A model generated the notes under the pieces. The model did not search any database and was not told the origin of the DNA. It worked only from the letters and a program-made list of their open reading frames with translations. Positions 40,445-48,287 of a stretch of 64,000 nt of DNA are shown here, one piece after another. Position 1 is the stretch's first letter, and every line of letters begins with the position of its first letter. Made by a program: the position numbers and the translations under genes. Source of the stretch: Novosphingobium sp049354825 (lineage in GTDB: Bacteria > Pseudomonadota > Alphaproteobacteria > Sphingomonadales > Sphingomonadaceae); contig NZ_CP186480.1 of assembly GCF_049354825.1 (NCBI RefSeq), positions 1,240,001 through 1,304,000 on the forward strand, written 5' to 3'.

Positions 40445-41566
40445 TCAGGCCTTGAGCTGCGCCCAGGCCCAGTCGAGCCAGGGGCCGAGCGCCTCGATAT
40501 CGGCGGTGTCGACCGTGGCGCCGCACCACACCCGCAAGCCCGGCGGAGCATCGCGGTAGCCGGCGATATCGTAAGCGGCCCCTTCCTTTTCGAGGCTGCC
40601 GGCGAAGGCCTTGATGAAGTCGGCGTCCGCGCCTTCGACCGTGAGGCAGACCGAGGTCTTCGAGCGGCTGGCCGGGTCGGCGGCGAGGTGGCCCAGCCAC
40701 GGACGCGCGGCAACGATGGCATGGAGCGCGGCGGCATTGGCGTCCGAACGGGCTTGCAGCCCCTCGAGCCCGCCGACCGAGCGTGCCCACTCGAGCGCGA
40801 AGATCGCGTCTTCTACCGCCAGCATCGACGGGGTGTTGATCGTCTCGCCCTTGAACACGCCCTCGGCGAGCTTGCCCTTCGACACGAGCCGGAAAACCTT
40901 GGGAAGGGGCCAGGCCGGGGTGTAGCTTTCCAGCCGTTCGACTGCGCGCGGACCCAGGATCAGCACGCCATGCGCGCCCTCGCCGCCCAGCACCTTCTGC
41001 CACGAGAATGTTGCGACATCGACCTTGGTCCAGTCGATGTCATAGGCGAAGACCGCGCTGGTGGCGTCGGCGAACGACAGGCCGGCACGGTCCGCCGCGA
41101 TCCAGTCCGCATTCGGCACGCGCACACCGCTGGTGGTGCCGTTCCAGGTGAACAGCACGTCGTCGTTCCAGTCGACCTGCGATAAGTCGGGCAGCTGGCC
41201 GTAATCGGCGCGAATAACCGTGGGATCGATTTTCAGCTGCTTGACCGCGTCGGTCACCCAGCCCTCGCCAAAGCTCTCCCACGCCAGCGTGGTCACGCCG
41301 CGCGCGCCCAGCATCGTCCAGATCGCCATTTCAAAAGCGCCGGTGTCGGACCCCGGCACGATGCCGATGCGGTGCGTGTCGGGAAGCTGCAGCACTTCGC
41401 GCATCAGGTCGATGCAGTAGCCGAGCCGCGCCTTGCCGATCTTGGCGCGGTGCGACCGGCCGAGCGATTCGACGCTTAGTTTTTCAGGGGCATATCCGGG
41501 TGGCTTGGCGCAGGGCCCGGACGAGAAATAGGGACGCGCCGGCAGCGCCGGCTTGAGGTCAGTCAT
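40445..41566 (-). CDS. serC: Phosphoserine aminotransferase
   Basis: PLP aminotransferase (373 residues) of the second step in serine synthesis, also used in PLP formation. KPALPARPYFSSGPCAKPPG marks the N-terminus, and the Schiff-base lysine is in TFSWQKVLGGEGAHGVLI. This is the alphaproteobacterial SerC type. Together with serA it forms a serCA unit; the third enzyme, SerB, is not here. A ribosome site AAGGAGAG lies 6 bp before the ATG. Confidence 0.95.
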   Translation of the reverse strand: MTDLKPALPARPYFSSGPCAKPPGYAPEKLSVESLGRSHRAKIGKARLGYCIDLMREVLQLPDTHRIGIVPGSDTGAFEMAIWTMLGARGVTTLAWESFGEGWVTDAVKQLKIDPTVIRADYGQLPDLSQVDWNDDVLFTWNGTTSGVRVPNADWIAADRAGLSFADATSAVFAYDIDWTKVDVATFSWQKVLGGEGAHGVLILGPRAVERLESYTPAWPLPKVFRLVSKGKLAEGVFKGETINTPSMLAVEDAIFALEWARSVGGLEGLQARSDANAAALHAIVAARPWLGHLAADPASRSKTSVCLTVEGADADFIKAFAGSLEKEGAAYDIAGYRDAPPGLRVWCGATVDTADIEALGPWLDWAWAQLKA

Positions 41567-41623
41567 TGCAGTCTCTCCTTGCAGAGAGCACGCGCGGCGT
41601 TGGGACCGCGTGGCCCGTCGGCC

Positions 41624-41651
41624 GCCTTAAGGTTGCGCCGGGGGGTGTCAA
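41624..41651 (-). promoter_or_regulatory. Promoter of serC
   Basis: Minus-strand TTGACA (41646-41651) and TAAGGC (41624-41629) are separated by 16 nt, about 60 bp upstream of serC. The -10 is weak. The rest of the 145-bp gap up to the extensin-like gene shows only that gene's GGGAGG ribosome site. Confidence 0.45.
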
Positions 41652-41711
41652 CACGATTACGCTAGTGCGATGGCCTGGCCGCGATGGTAAGATTGTTACC
41701 GGGAGGCCGCC

Positions 41712-42371
41712 ATGCCGGGAAAGCTGCTGACATCGTTGGCGATCGTGGTCCTGCTGGCCGGATGCGGCCTGCTGCCCGAGGCGCGGCGGGAACCGGCCCG
41801 GCGATCCACCCAGGCGATGACGCCGCGGCCCGATGCGCAGGCCTGCCTTGCCGATCTCGGCCGCCGGCAGCTATCCTTCAGTCCACTGCCCGACCAGTAT
41901 TACGGCGCCGGCTGCGCCACGCTTAACACGGTGCGGCTGGCTGCGCTGAGGGGCGACGATGCCGACTTCGCGCTCTCCAACCTGGGACCCGTTACGTGCC
42001 CGCTGGCCGAAACCTTTGCCGCGTGGGCGCGCTACGGCGTTGATCGCGCCGCGCGCCAGGTACTTGGCAGCGCCCTGGCCCGCATCGATACGATGGGCAG
42101 CTATTCGTGCCGCAGCGTGGCGGGCAGCAAGCGGCTGTCGGCGCACGCGACCGCGCAGGCCATCGACGTCGCCGCCTTCGTGCTGGCGGACGGGCGCCGC
42201 GTTTCGGTGCGTGAGGACTGGCGCGGCGGCTCTGACGCAGAGCGGCGGTTCCTGGCGGTGATTCACGCCAGCGCCTGCAAGCGATTCGGCACCGTGCTGG
42301 GTCCGGACTACAACACCGCGCACGCCGACCACCTCCACCTTGAACTGAGCGGGCAGCGCTTCTGCCGCTAG
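41712..42371 (+). CDS. Extensin-like lipoprotein (peptidase M15-like)
   Basis: A 219-residue lipoprotein with lipobox LLAGC (C18) and an extensin-like C-terminal domain, a zinc D,D-peptidase-like fold. Seen are SCRSVAGSKRLSAHATAQAI with D following (the metal H and D) and the C-terminal HADHLHLE (second metal histidine). It probably trims or binds peptidoglycan in the periplasm. ATG preceded by GGGAGG. Confidence 0.82.
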   Translation: MPGKLLTSLAIVVLLAGCGLLPEARREPARRSTQAMTPRPDAQACLADLGRRQLSFSPLPDQYYGAGCATLNTVRLAALRGDDADFALSNLGPVTCPLAETFAAWARYGVDRAARQVLGSALARIDTMGSYSCRSVAGSKRLSAHATAQAIDVAAFVLADGRRVSVREDWRGGSDAERRFLAVIHASACKRFGTVLGPDYNTAHADHLHLELSGQRFCR

Positions 42372-42454
42372 CCGATGCCGGCGCCCGCCTTGCCCGCGGC
42401 CGTGAAAGGCGGCAGGGAAATCCGGAGACCGCATTCGAAAAAGCGAGCCCCTGC

Positions 42455-43537
42455 ATGACGTCCGCTTCCGCCGACCTGCCCGACGCGCGCGACTGGGTGG
42501 GCCAGGCGGTCCGCCAGCTCGAGGCCGACCAGCGCCGTTCCGCCGATACCCACCTGGTGCGACTGGCGATCCCGGCTCTGCCGGGGGTCGATTTGTACTT
42601 CAAGGACGAATCGACGCATCCAAGCGGCAGCCTCAAGCACCGGCTTGCGCGCTCGCTGCTGCTTTACGGCCTGTGCAACGGCTGGATCGGCCCGGCGACC
42701 CGGCTGTTCGATGCGACATCGGGATCGACGGCGGTGTCGGAAGCCTATTTCGCACGCCTGCTGGGGCTGCCGTTTACCGCGGTGGTTCCGCGCGGCACCG
42801 CCGCCGCCAAGATCGCCGCGATCGAGTTCGAAGGCGGCGGCGTGCATTACGTCGACGACGCGCGCGAGGCCGTGGCCGAGGCGGCGCGCTTGGCGGCCGC
42901 CTGCAACGGCCATTTCCTCGACCAGTTCACGTATGCCGAACGCGCGACCGACTGGCGGGGCAACAACAATATCGCCGAAAGCATCTTCACCCAGATGTCG
43001 CTTGAGCGGCACAAGGTGCCGACCTGGGTGGTCTGCGGCGCCGGCACCGGCGGCACGTCTGCGACGATCGGGCGCTATATCCGCCTGACCGGTGCGCAGA
43101 CCCGGCTCTGCGTAGCCGATCCCGAAGGATCGGTGTTCCATCGCCATTTCGCCGACCGCTCAGTCACCTGCCTGCCCGATCGCTGCGGCTCTGCGATCGA
43201 GGGGATCGGCCGCGCCGGGGTCGAGCTGTCGTTCATACCGACGGTGATCGACCGCATGATCGCGGTTAGCGACGCCGCCAGCATAGGCGCGATGCGGGCG
43301 CTGAGCGCGGCGCTGGGGCGGCGGGTCGGGGGATCGACCGGGACCAACCTGGCGGCCTGCCTGCAACTTGCGCGCGAAATGGCGGACGAAGGGCGCAGCG
43401 GTTCGATCGTGACGCTGATCTGCGACAGCGGGCAGCGTTATGCCGACACCTATTACGACGATGCCTGGCTGGAGAGCCGCGGTATTGCGTGGCAGGATCA
43501 TGCGGCCGCGGCCGCGGCGTTGCTGACCCCGGCCTGA
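42455..43537 (+). CDS. Cysteine-synthase-family PLP enzyme
   Basis: A 360-residue fold-type II PLP enzyme. The lysine is in STHPSGSLKHRLARSL, the substrate loop in DATSGSTAVSEAYF, and the phosphate-binding loop in CGAGTGGTSATIGRY. It most resembles the cysteine synthase-like/cysteine desulfhydrase (Cds1) group with an extra N-terminal segment, rather than CysK or CysM. It may make or break down cysteine; the direction is not evident. A rich SD precedes the ATG only weakly. Confidence 0.8.
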   Translation: MTSASADLPDARDWVGQAVRQLEADQRRSADTHLVRLAIPALPGVDLYFKDESTHPSGSLKHRLARSLLLYGLCNGWIGPATRLFDATSGSTAVSEAYFARLLGLPFTAVVPRGTAAAKIAAIEFEGGGVHYVDDAREAVAEAARLAAACNGHFLDQFTYAERATDWRGNNNIAESIFTQMSLERHKVPTWVVCGAGTGGTSATIGRYIRLTGAQTRLCVADPEGSVFHRHFADRSVTCLPDRCGSAIEGIGRAGVELSFIPTVIDRMIAVSDAASIGAMRALSAALGRRVGGSTGTNLAACLQLAREMADEGRSGSIVTLICDSGQRYADTYYDDAWLESRGIAWQDHAAAAAALLTPA

Positions 43538-43544
43538 GCCGCGC

Positions 43545-44399
43545 TCAGGAGCCTTTCGCCGCGCTTTTCAGCACGGCCTCGGCGGTTTCGGTAGCGGCCT
43601 GTTCGGCCGCCTTGGCTACCGCGTTGCCGGCCGCCTCGTCGACTGCCTTGGCCTTTGCCTGCTCTTCGAACGAATAGTCGGGCAGTTCGTGAAAGGCCTT
43701 TTTGAGGGCGGCCGCCCAGCCGCTGCTAATGGCCTGGAAATAGGGATCGTCGGCGGTGATCCGGCGCTCGACCAGCGGCTCGAACCGGTCCCGTTCGATG
43801 ACGAGCAGGTCGAGGGGGAGCCCAACCGAGAGGTTGGCCTTGAGAGTGGAATCGAAGCTCACCATCAGCAGCTTGGCGGCGTCCTCGAAGCTCATGTCGT
43901 GATCGTAGCCACGGATAAGGATCGGGCGGCCGTACTTGGTCTCGCCGATCTGGAAGAAAGGCGTGTCGCCGCTGGCCTCGATGAAGTTGCCCTCGGGGTA
44001 GACCAGGAACAGCCGCGGCTCCATGCCCTTGATCTGGCCGGCGATGATCATCGAGGCGGTGAAGCGCCCCGACCCGGACTGGCCGTTTTCGGATTGCCGA
44101 CCGGCGATCGTCTCGCGCAAAAGCTTGCCCACCATGCTGGCGACCTGGAACATCGTCTCCGCCTCGAGCAGCGAATTCCTGCGTTCGGGCACGGTCTTGC
44201 CGCGTTCTTCCAGCTGGCTGATCACGGCCTGCGTGGTGGCGAGGTTGCCCGCGGTCATGACCGCGATGATCCGGTCGCCCGGGATGCTCCAGTGGAACAT
44301 CTTGCGGAACACGGAGATGTTGTCGACGCCCGAATTGGTCCGGGTGTCGCTCATCAGGACCATCCCGTGGTCGAGCGATAATCCTACACAATAGGTCAT
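43545..44399 (-). CDS. Anbu proteasome-like peptidase
   Basis: A 284-residue Ntn-hydrolase-fold protein of the Anbu (bacterial proteasome homologue) family. MTYCVGLSLDHGMVLMSDTR leaves Thr2 as the N-terminal nucleophile after Met removal, with D18 and K33 as partner residues. The last 45 residues form an Ala/Glu/Lys-rich helical tail (KAVDEAAGNAVAKAAEQAAT) beyond the usual end. It is the last gene of the ATP-grasp/alpha-E/transglutaminase/Anbu operon. Confidence 0.9.
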   Translation of the reverse strand: MTYCVGLSLDHGMVLMSDTRTNSGVDNISVFRKMFHWSIPGDRIIAVMTAGNLATTQAVISQLEERGKTVPERRNSLLEAETMFQVASMVGKLLRETIAGRQSENGQSGSGRFTASMIIAGQIKGMEPRLFLVYPEGNFIEASGDTPFFQIGETKYGRPILIRGYDHDMSFEDAAKLLMVSFDSTLKANLSVGLPLDLLVIERDRFEPLVERRITADDPYFQAISSGWAAALKKAFHELPDYSFEEQAKAKAVDEAAGNAVAKAAEQAATETAEAVLKSAAKGS

Positions 44400-44413
44400 G
44401 GCTGGGCGCGATC

Positions 44414-45229
44414 CTATTGGCTCGATTGCCGCTGTTCAACCGCCAGCGCGACGGTCAGTTCGGTCTTTCCCCCGCCAAAGCTGAGGCCGGTAATAGGCGC
44501 CGCCTCGGCATAGTCCCGCCCGGTGGCGACGCGGACGTAGCGCGGATCGGGGCTGATCGCGTTGGAGATGTCGAAGCCGACCCAGCCCAATCCGTCGACG
44601 TGGGCTTCGGCCCAGGCGTGGCCGGCGTCCTGCTCGATCCGGTCGTTCATCATCAGGTAGCCCGAGACGTAGCGTGCCGGGATACCCATCGCGCGGGCGG
44701 CACCGATGAAAACGTGGGCATGGTCCTGGCACACGCCCTGGCCCAGCGTCGCGGCTTCCTCGGCGGTAGTTGCGGTGTCGGTCGCGCCGACGACGTAGGC
44801 GATGTCGCCGCGGATCTCGGCAGAAAGGCGGTGCAGCGTCGCCAGCGTATCGCCGCCGTCGTCGCCGGCACGGGCGAGGATGGCGCGCACTCTTGGACCT
44901 GGCCGGGTCAGCGGGGTCTGCGCGCGGAACAACCACAGCGGCATGTGCCCGGCATGGTGGCCGATGACGCCGGCATGATCGGACGTCTCGACCGTGCCGC
45001 GGCAGGTCACCGTAACCTCGCGCGCGCCCGGCACGACCGAAAGCAGCGTGACGCGGTTGTGGTTGTGATCGTCATAGTCGACCTGGCTGGACCCGCCGGC
45101 AAGGGTCATCGTCCAGTCGAGGACTTTCTGGCCCTGGGTCGACTTGGGTGTCAGCCGCAGCCGCTGCAGGCCATGCGCGACCGGCTCGGCGAAGCTGTAC
45201 GACGTGGTGTGTTCGATCGACAGTAGCAT
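44414..45229 (-). CDS. Transglutaminase-like cysteine protease-fold protein
   Basis: A 271-residue protein with an N-terminal beta domain (about 1-100) and a transglutaminase core with the triad C167 (GQGVCQDHAHVF), H204 (DAGHAWAEAH) and D220 (GWVGFDISN). It could hydrolyse or cross-link isopeptide bonds. In this operon type it occurs with ATP-grasp and alpha-E partners, suggesting an amide ligase/protease cycle. Two bp after the alpha-E gene. Confidence 0.9.
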   Translation of the reverse strand: MLLSIEHTTSYSFAEPVAHGLQRLRLTPKSTQGQKVLDWTMTLAGGSSQVDYDDHNHNRVTLLSVVPGAREVTVTCRGTVETSDHAGVIGHHAGHMPLWLFRAQTPLTRPGPRVRAILARAGDDGGDTLATLHRLSAEIRGDIAYVVGATDTATTAEEAATLGQGVCQDHAHVFIGAARAMGIPARYVSGYLMMNDRIEQDAGHAWAEAHVDGLGWVGFDISNAISPDPRYVRVATGRDYAEAAPITGLSFGGGKTELTVALAVEQRQSSQ

Positions 45230-45231
45230 CG

Positions 45232-46176
45232 TCAGGCCCGGAACCTGTAGTCGTGTTCGATCGCCTGCGCGACCTGGCGGTTACGCGACAGGAAAGCAGC
45301 AATGTACTGGTGCAGCCCGCCTTCGAAAATGCGCTCGATCGTCATTGCCGACAAGTCGCGCTTGATGCCCGCGACCAGTTCATTGGCGCTCGACTCGTTG
45401 CCGTACTGGCGTGCCAGCCCGGTCAGGTTGCTGTCGAGCTTGTCCATACAGAACGCCAGGCTGCGGGGAAAGCGTTCGTCCAGGATCAGGAATTCGGTGA
45501 TGCCGCGCGGGTCCATCGCACCGGCGTTCAGCCAGCGATAGGCCCGTTCGCCCGACACCGCGCGCAGCACGCTTTCCCACTGTACGTTGTCGAGACTGGA
45601 GCCGACCCAGGCGAGCGAAGGCAGCAGCACGAAGTACTTGATGTCGAGGATGCGGGCGGTGTTGTCGGCGCGCTCCACGAATGTGCCGAGGCGGCAGAAA
45701 TTGTAGTTGTCGTTGCGCAGCATCGTGCCGTCGAGCGCGCCGCGCACCAGCGTCGCTTGCTTGCGGATCGTGCCCAGGACATCGATGACCGAACCCTCGC
45801 GCACCGGGCGCGACAGCGTGTCCTTCAGCACCATCCAGCTTTCGTTGACTGCTTCCCAGACCTCGCGCGTCAGCGCGGTGCGTACCGCGCGCGCGTTGGT
45901 GCGCGCCGCCTCGGTCATGGCCAGGACGCTGCCGGTGTTGGACTTGTCGCGAAGCAGGTAGTTCCATACCTGGACGCCCGTATAGCTGCCGTTGGCGGCC
46001 TCGTAGCCGGCGCGCAGCCCCACGGTCGCGACGACCGAGCGCCATTCCTCTTCCGACACCACGCGGTCGCGGGTCAGTGCCATGCGAAAGCCGGCGTCGA
46101 TCAGCCGCGCGGTGTTTTCCGCCCGCTCGAGGTAGCGCGCCATCCAGAACACGCCCGAGGCGGTCCGGCCTAGCAT
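45232..46176 (-). CDS. Alpha-E domain protein
   Basis: A 314-residue all-helical alpha-E (DUF403) protein. LGRTASGVFWMARYLERAEN and FVERADNTARILDIKY are typical and contain the conserved E/R pairs. Alpha-E proteins always travel with circularly permuted ATP-grasp enzymes and are thought to be part of the same peptide-ligating complex. Lies 16 bp after the ATP-grasp gene. Confidence 0.92.
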   Translation of the reverse strand: MLGRTASGVFWMARYLERAENTARLIDAGFRMALTRDRVVSEEEWRSVVATVGLRAGYEAANGSYTGVQVWNYLLRDKSNTGSVLAMTEAARTNARAVRTALTREVWEAVNESWMVLKDTLSRPVREGSVIDVLGTIRKQATLVRGALDGTMLRNDNYNFCRLGTFVERADNTARILDIKYFVLLPSLAWVGSSLDNVQWESVLRAVSGERAYRWLNAGAMDPRGITEFLILDERFPRSLAFCMDKLDSNLTGLARQYGNESSANELVAGIKRDLSAMTIERIFEGGLHQYIAAFLSRNRQVAQAIEHDYRFRA

Positions 46177-46192
46177 GATGGGGCTGCGCCGA

Positions 46193-47629
46193 TCACTCTT
46201 CGAGCACCCACGAATCCTTGGTTCCGCCGCCTTGCGAGGAGTTGACCACCAGGCTGCCGGGCTTCAGCGCAACGCGGGTCAGGCCGCCGGGGGTGATGTC
46301 GATGCCCTCGGGGCTGACCAGCACGAACGGCCGCAAGTCGACGTGGCGCGGCGTCAGGCCGCGCCGGGCGAAGATCGGCACGGTCGACAGCGCCAGGGTC
46401 GGCTGGGCGATGTAGTTGTCGGGCCGGGCGCGAAGTTTTTTCGCGAACGCGGCGATCTCCTTCTTCGAGGCCGCCGGCCCGACCAGCATCCCGTAGCCGC
46501 CCGAGCCGTGCACTTCCTTGACGACCAGCTCGGCCAGGTTGTCGAGCACGTAGGCCAGGCTGTCGTCCTCCGAACAGCGCCAGGTCGGCACGTTCTTCAG
46601 CAGCGGCTTCTCGCCGGTGTAGAACTCCACGATCTCCGGCATGAAGCTGTAGATTGCCTTGTCGTCGGCGATGCCGGTGCCGGGCGCGTTGGCGATGGTG
46701 ATCCCGCCGGCCCGGTAGACGTCCATGATGCCCGGCACGCCCAGCGCGCTGTCCGGCTTGAACGTCAACGGATCGAGGTAATCGTCGTCGACGCGGCGAT
46801 ACAGCACGTCGATCGGGGTATATCCCTGGGTGGTGCGCATCGCCACGCGCCCGTCGATGACGCGCAGATCGGTCCCTTCCACCAGCTCGGCGCCCATCTG
46901 GTCGGCCAGGAACGCATGCTCGAAATAGGCCGAATTGTAGATGCCCGGCGTCAGCACGGCGACGACCGGGCGCTGCCCCTTCCGCGCGAAGGCGGGCGGT
47001 GCGCTGGCAGCAAGGCTCTTGGCGAGGCGGCGCGGGTAGTCCTGCACCGGGCGGACGCGGACCTGCGTGAACAGTTCCGGGAACATCGCCATCATGGTTT
47101 CGCGGTTTTCCAGCATGTAGGAAACGCCGCTGGGCGTGCGGGCGTTGTCCTCCAGCACCATGAAATCGTCGGGGCCGGTGCGCACCAGGTCGATGCCGAC
47201 GATGTGGGTGTAGACCCCGCCGGGCGGGCTCATCCCCACCATCGCTGGAAGAAACGCGGCGTTCTGGGAGATCAGCCGTTCGGGCAGGCGCCCGGCACGG
47301 ACGATCTCCTGGCGGTGGTAGATATCGTGCAGGAAGGCGTTGATCGCACGAACCCGCTGCTCGATCCCGCGCGACAGCTTGCGCCATTCGGCGGCGGTGA
47401 CGATGCGCGGCACCATGTCGAACGGGATCAGCCGCTCTTCGCCGGCATCCTCGCCATAGACGTTGAAGGTGATGCCGGTGCGGCGAAAAAAGTTCTCCGC
47501 CTCGATCCCCTTGCGCTGGAGCAGGCCGCGGTCCTGCGCGGCGAACCACCGGCAATAGCCGGCATAAGCGTCTCGCACGGAGCCTTCGGCATCGTGCATC
47601 TCGTCATAGCAACGCGCCCGCTCTGTCAC
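46193..47629 (-). CDS. Circularly permuted ATP-grasp protein
   Basis: A 478-residue protein of the circularly permuted ATP-grasp type 2 group (DUF404/DUF407). Seen are FDMVPRIVTAAEWRKLSRGI, VLEDNARTPSGVSYMLENR and GSGGYGMLVGP. Such enzymes use ATP to form an amide or peptide bond; the substrate is unknown. First gene of the Anbu operon. Start at 47629; M11 is an alternative. Confidence 0.92.
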   Translation of the reverse strand: MTERARCYDEMHDAEGSVRDAYAGYCRWFAAQDRGLLQRKGIEAENFFRRTGITFNVYGEDAGEERLIPFDMVPRIVTAAEWRKLSRGIEQRVRAINAFLHDIYHRQEIVRAGRLPERLISQNAAFLPAMVGMSPPGGVYTHIVGIDLVRTGPDDFMVLEDNARTPSGVSYMLENRETMMAMFPELFTQVRVRPVQDYPRRLAKSLAASAPPAFARKGQRPVVAVLTPGIYNSAYFEHAFLADQMGAELVEGTDLRVIDGRVAMRTTQGYTPIDVLYRRVDDDYLDPLTFKPDSALGVPGIMDVYRAGGITIANAPGTGIADDKAIYSFMPEIVEFYTGEKPLLKNVPTWRCSEDDSLAYVLDNLAELVVKEVHGSGGYGMLVGPAASKKEIAAFAKKLRARPDNYIAQPTLALSTVPIFARRGLTPRHVDLRPFVLVSPEGIDITPGGLTRVALKPGSLVVNSSQGGGTKDSWVLEE

Positions 47630-47699
47630 CCGATCAGCCCCATCGGGCCAAAAGGCCCGTTGATCGCGGCGCTGTCAAGCGCGCTTCGCACCTGCAGCA

Positions 47700-48221
47700 T
47701 CAGCAAGTCGACTGCCAGCGCGTGACGACGTGCGCTGCCAGCGTCATGCCCGCCCCGGGCAGTCCGCCGGCCAGTTGCTGGACCTGCATGGCGAGGTCCG
47801 ACGAGCGCGCGGTGAACTGGCCCTTGAGGTCGTACTTGCCGACCAGGCCCTGCCCCGTCCGGCAGGTCATCCGCGCGTTGAGCGACCCGTGCGAAGCATC
47901 GAAGCGGTCGTAAGTGCAATCGCCCTGGCCGACCCGGCTGATGAAGGCTTCGTAGCCCTTGTCGGCCTCGGCCCGGGTTAGGCAGAACTCCTGCGCCTGG
48001 CCCGACGTCGCGAACATGCCCTGCATGCGCTGCGCCATCGCCGGGTCCATGCCGGGAAACGACAGCCTGGTGACCGTGACGGTGCTGCGATAGCGCCCCG
48101 GATCGGGCCGCGCGATCTGCGCCGCCTCCTTCTTGACGTCCGCCACGCTCGGCGGCCCGTCCTTCTTGCAGCCGGCGAGGGCGAGCGGGATGGCAAGGAA
48201 AAGAAGCGTCGACGGGTTCAT
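47700..48221 (-). CDS. DUF3617-type lipoprotein
   Basis: A 173-residue lipoprotein (lipobox LALAGC, C18) with the DUF3617 pattern: a PGRYRSTVTVTRLSFPGMDP strand, EFCLTRAEAD, and paired cysteines in GDCTYDRF and MTCRTGQG that could form disulfides. The function of the family is unknown. The frame continues upstream into the uvrB region, so the start is placed at the signal peptide (48221). It is not coupled to the Anbu operon (70-bp gap). Confidence 0.75.
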   Translation of the reverse strand: MNPSTLLFLAIPLALAGCKKDGPPSVADVKKEAAQIARPDPGRYRSTVTVTRLSFPGMDPAMAQRMQGMFATSGQAQEFCLTRAEADKGYEAFISRVGQGDCTYDRFDASHGSLNARMTCRTGQGLVGKYDLKGQFTARSSDLAMQVQQLAGGLPGAGMTLAAHVVTRWQSTC

Positions 48222-48287
48222 CCGCGCACCAACGCGCGAGCCATCGAGGCGTTGCGCGTTCGCCATTCGTTTCCCATATTCGCTGCC

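Noticed and set aside
41567..41590. CTCT/AGAG stem around the serC ribosome site as a translational switch
   Set aside because: Only 4 bp long; too weak to support.
46175..47725. Long plus-strand frame opposite the ATP-grasp gene
   Set aside because: Antisense open frames are common at this GC content; its translation is Arg/His/Gly-rich with no family resemblance.
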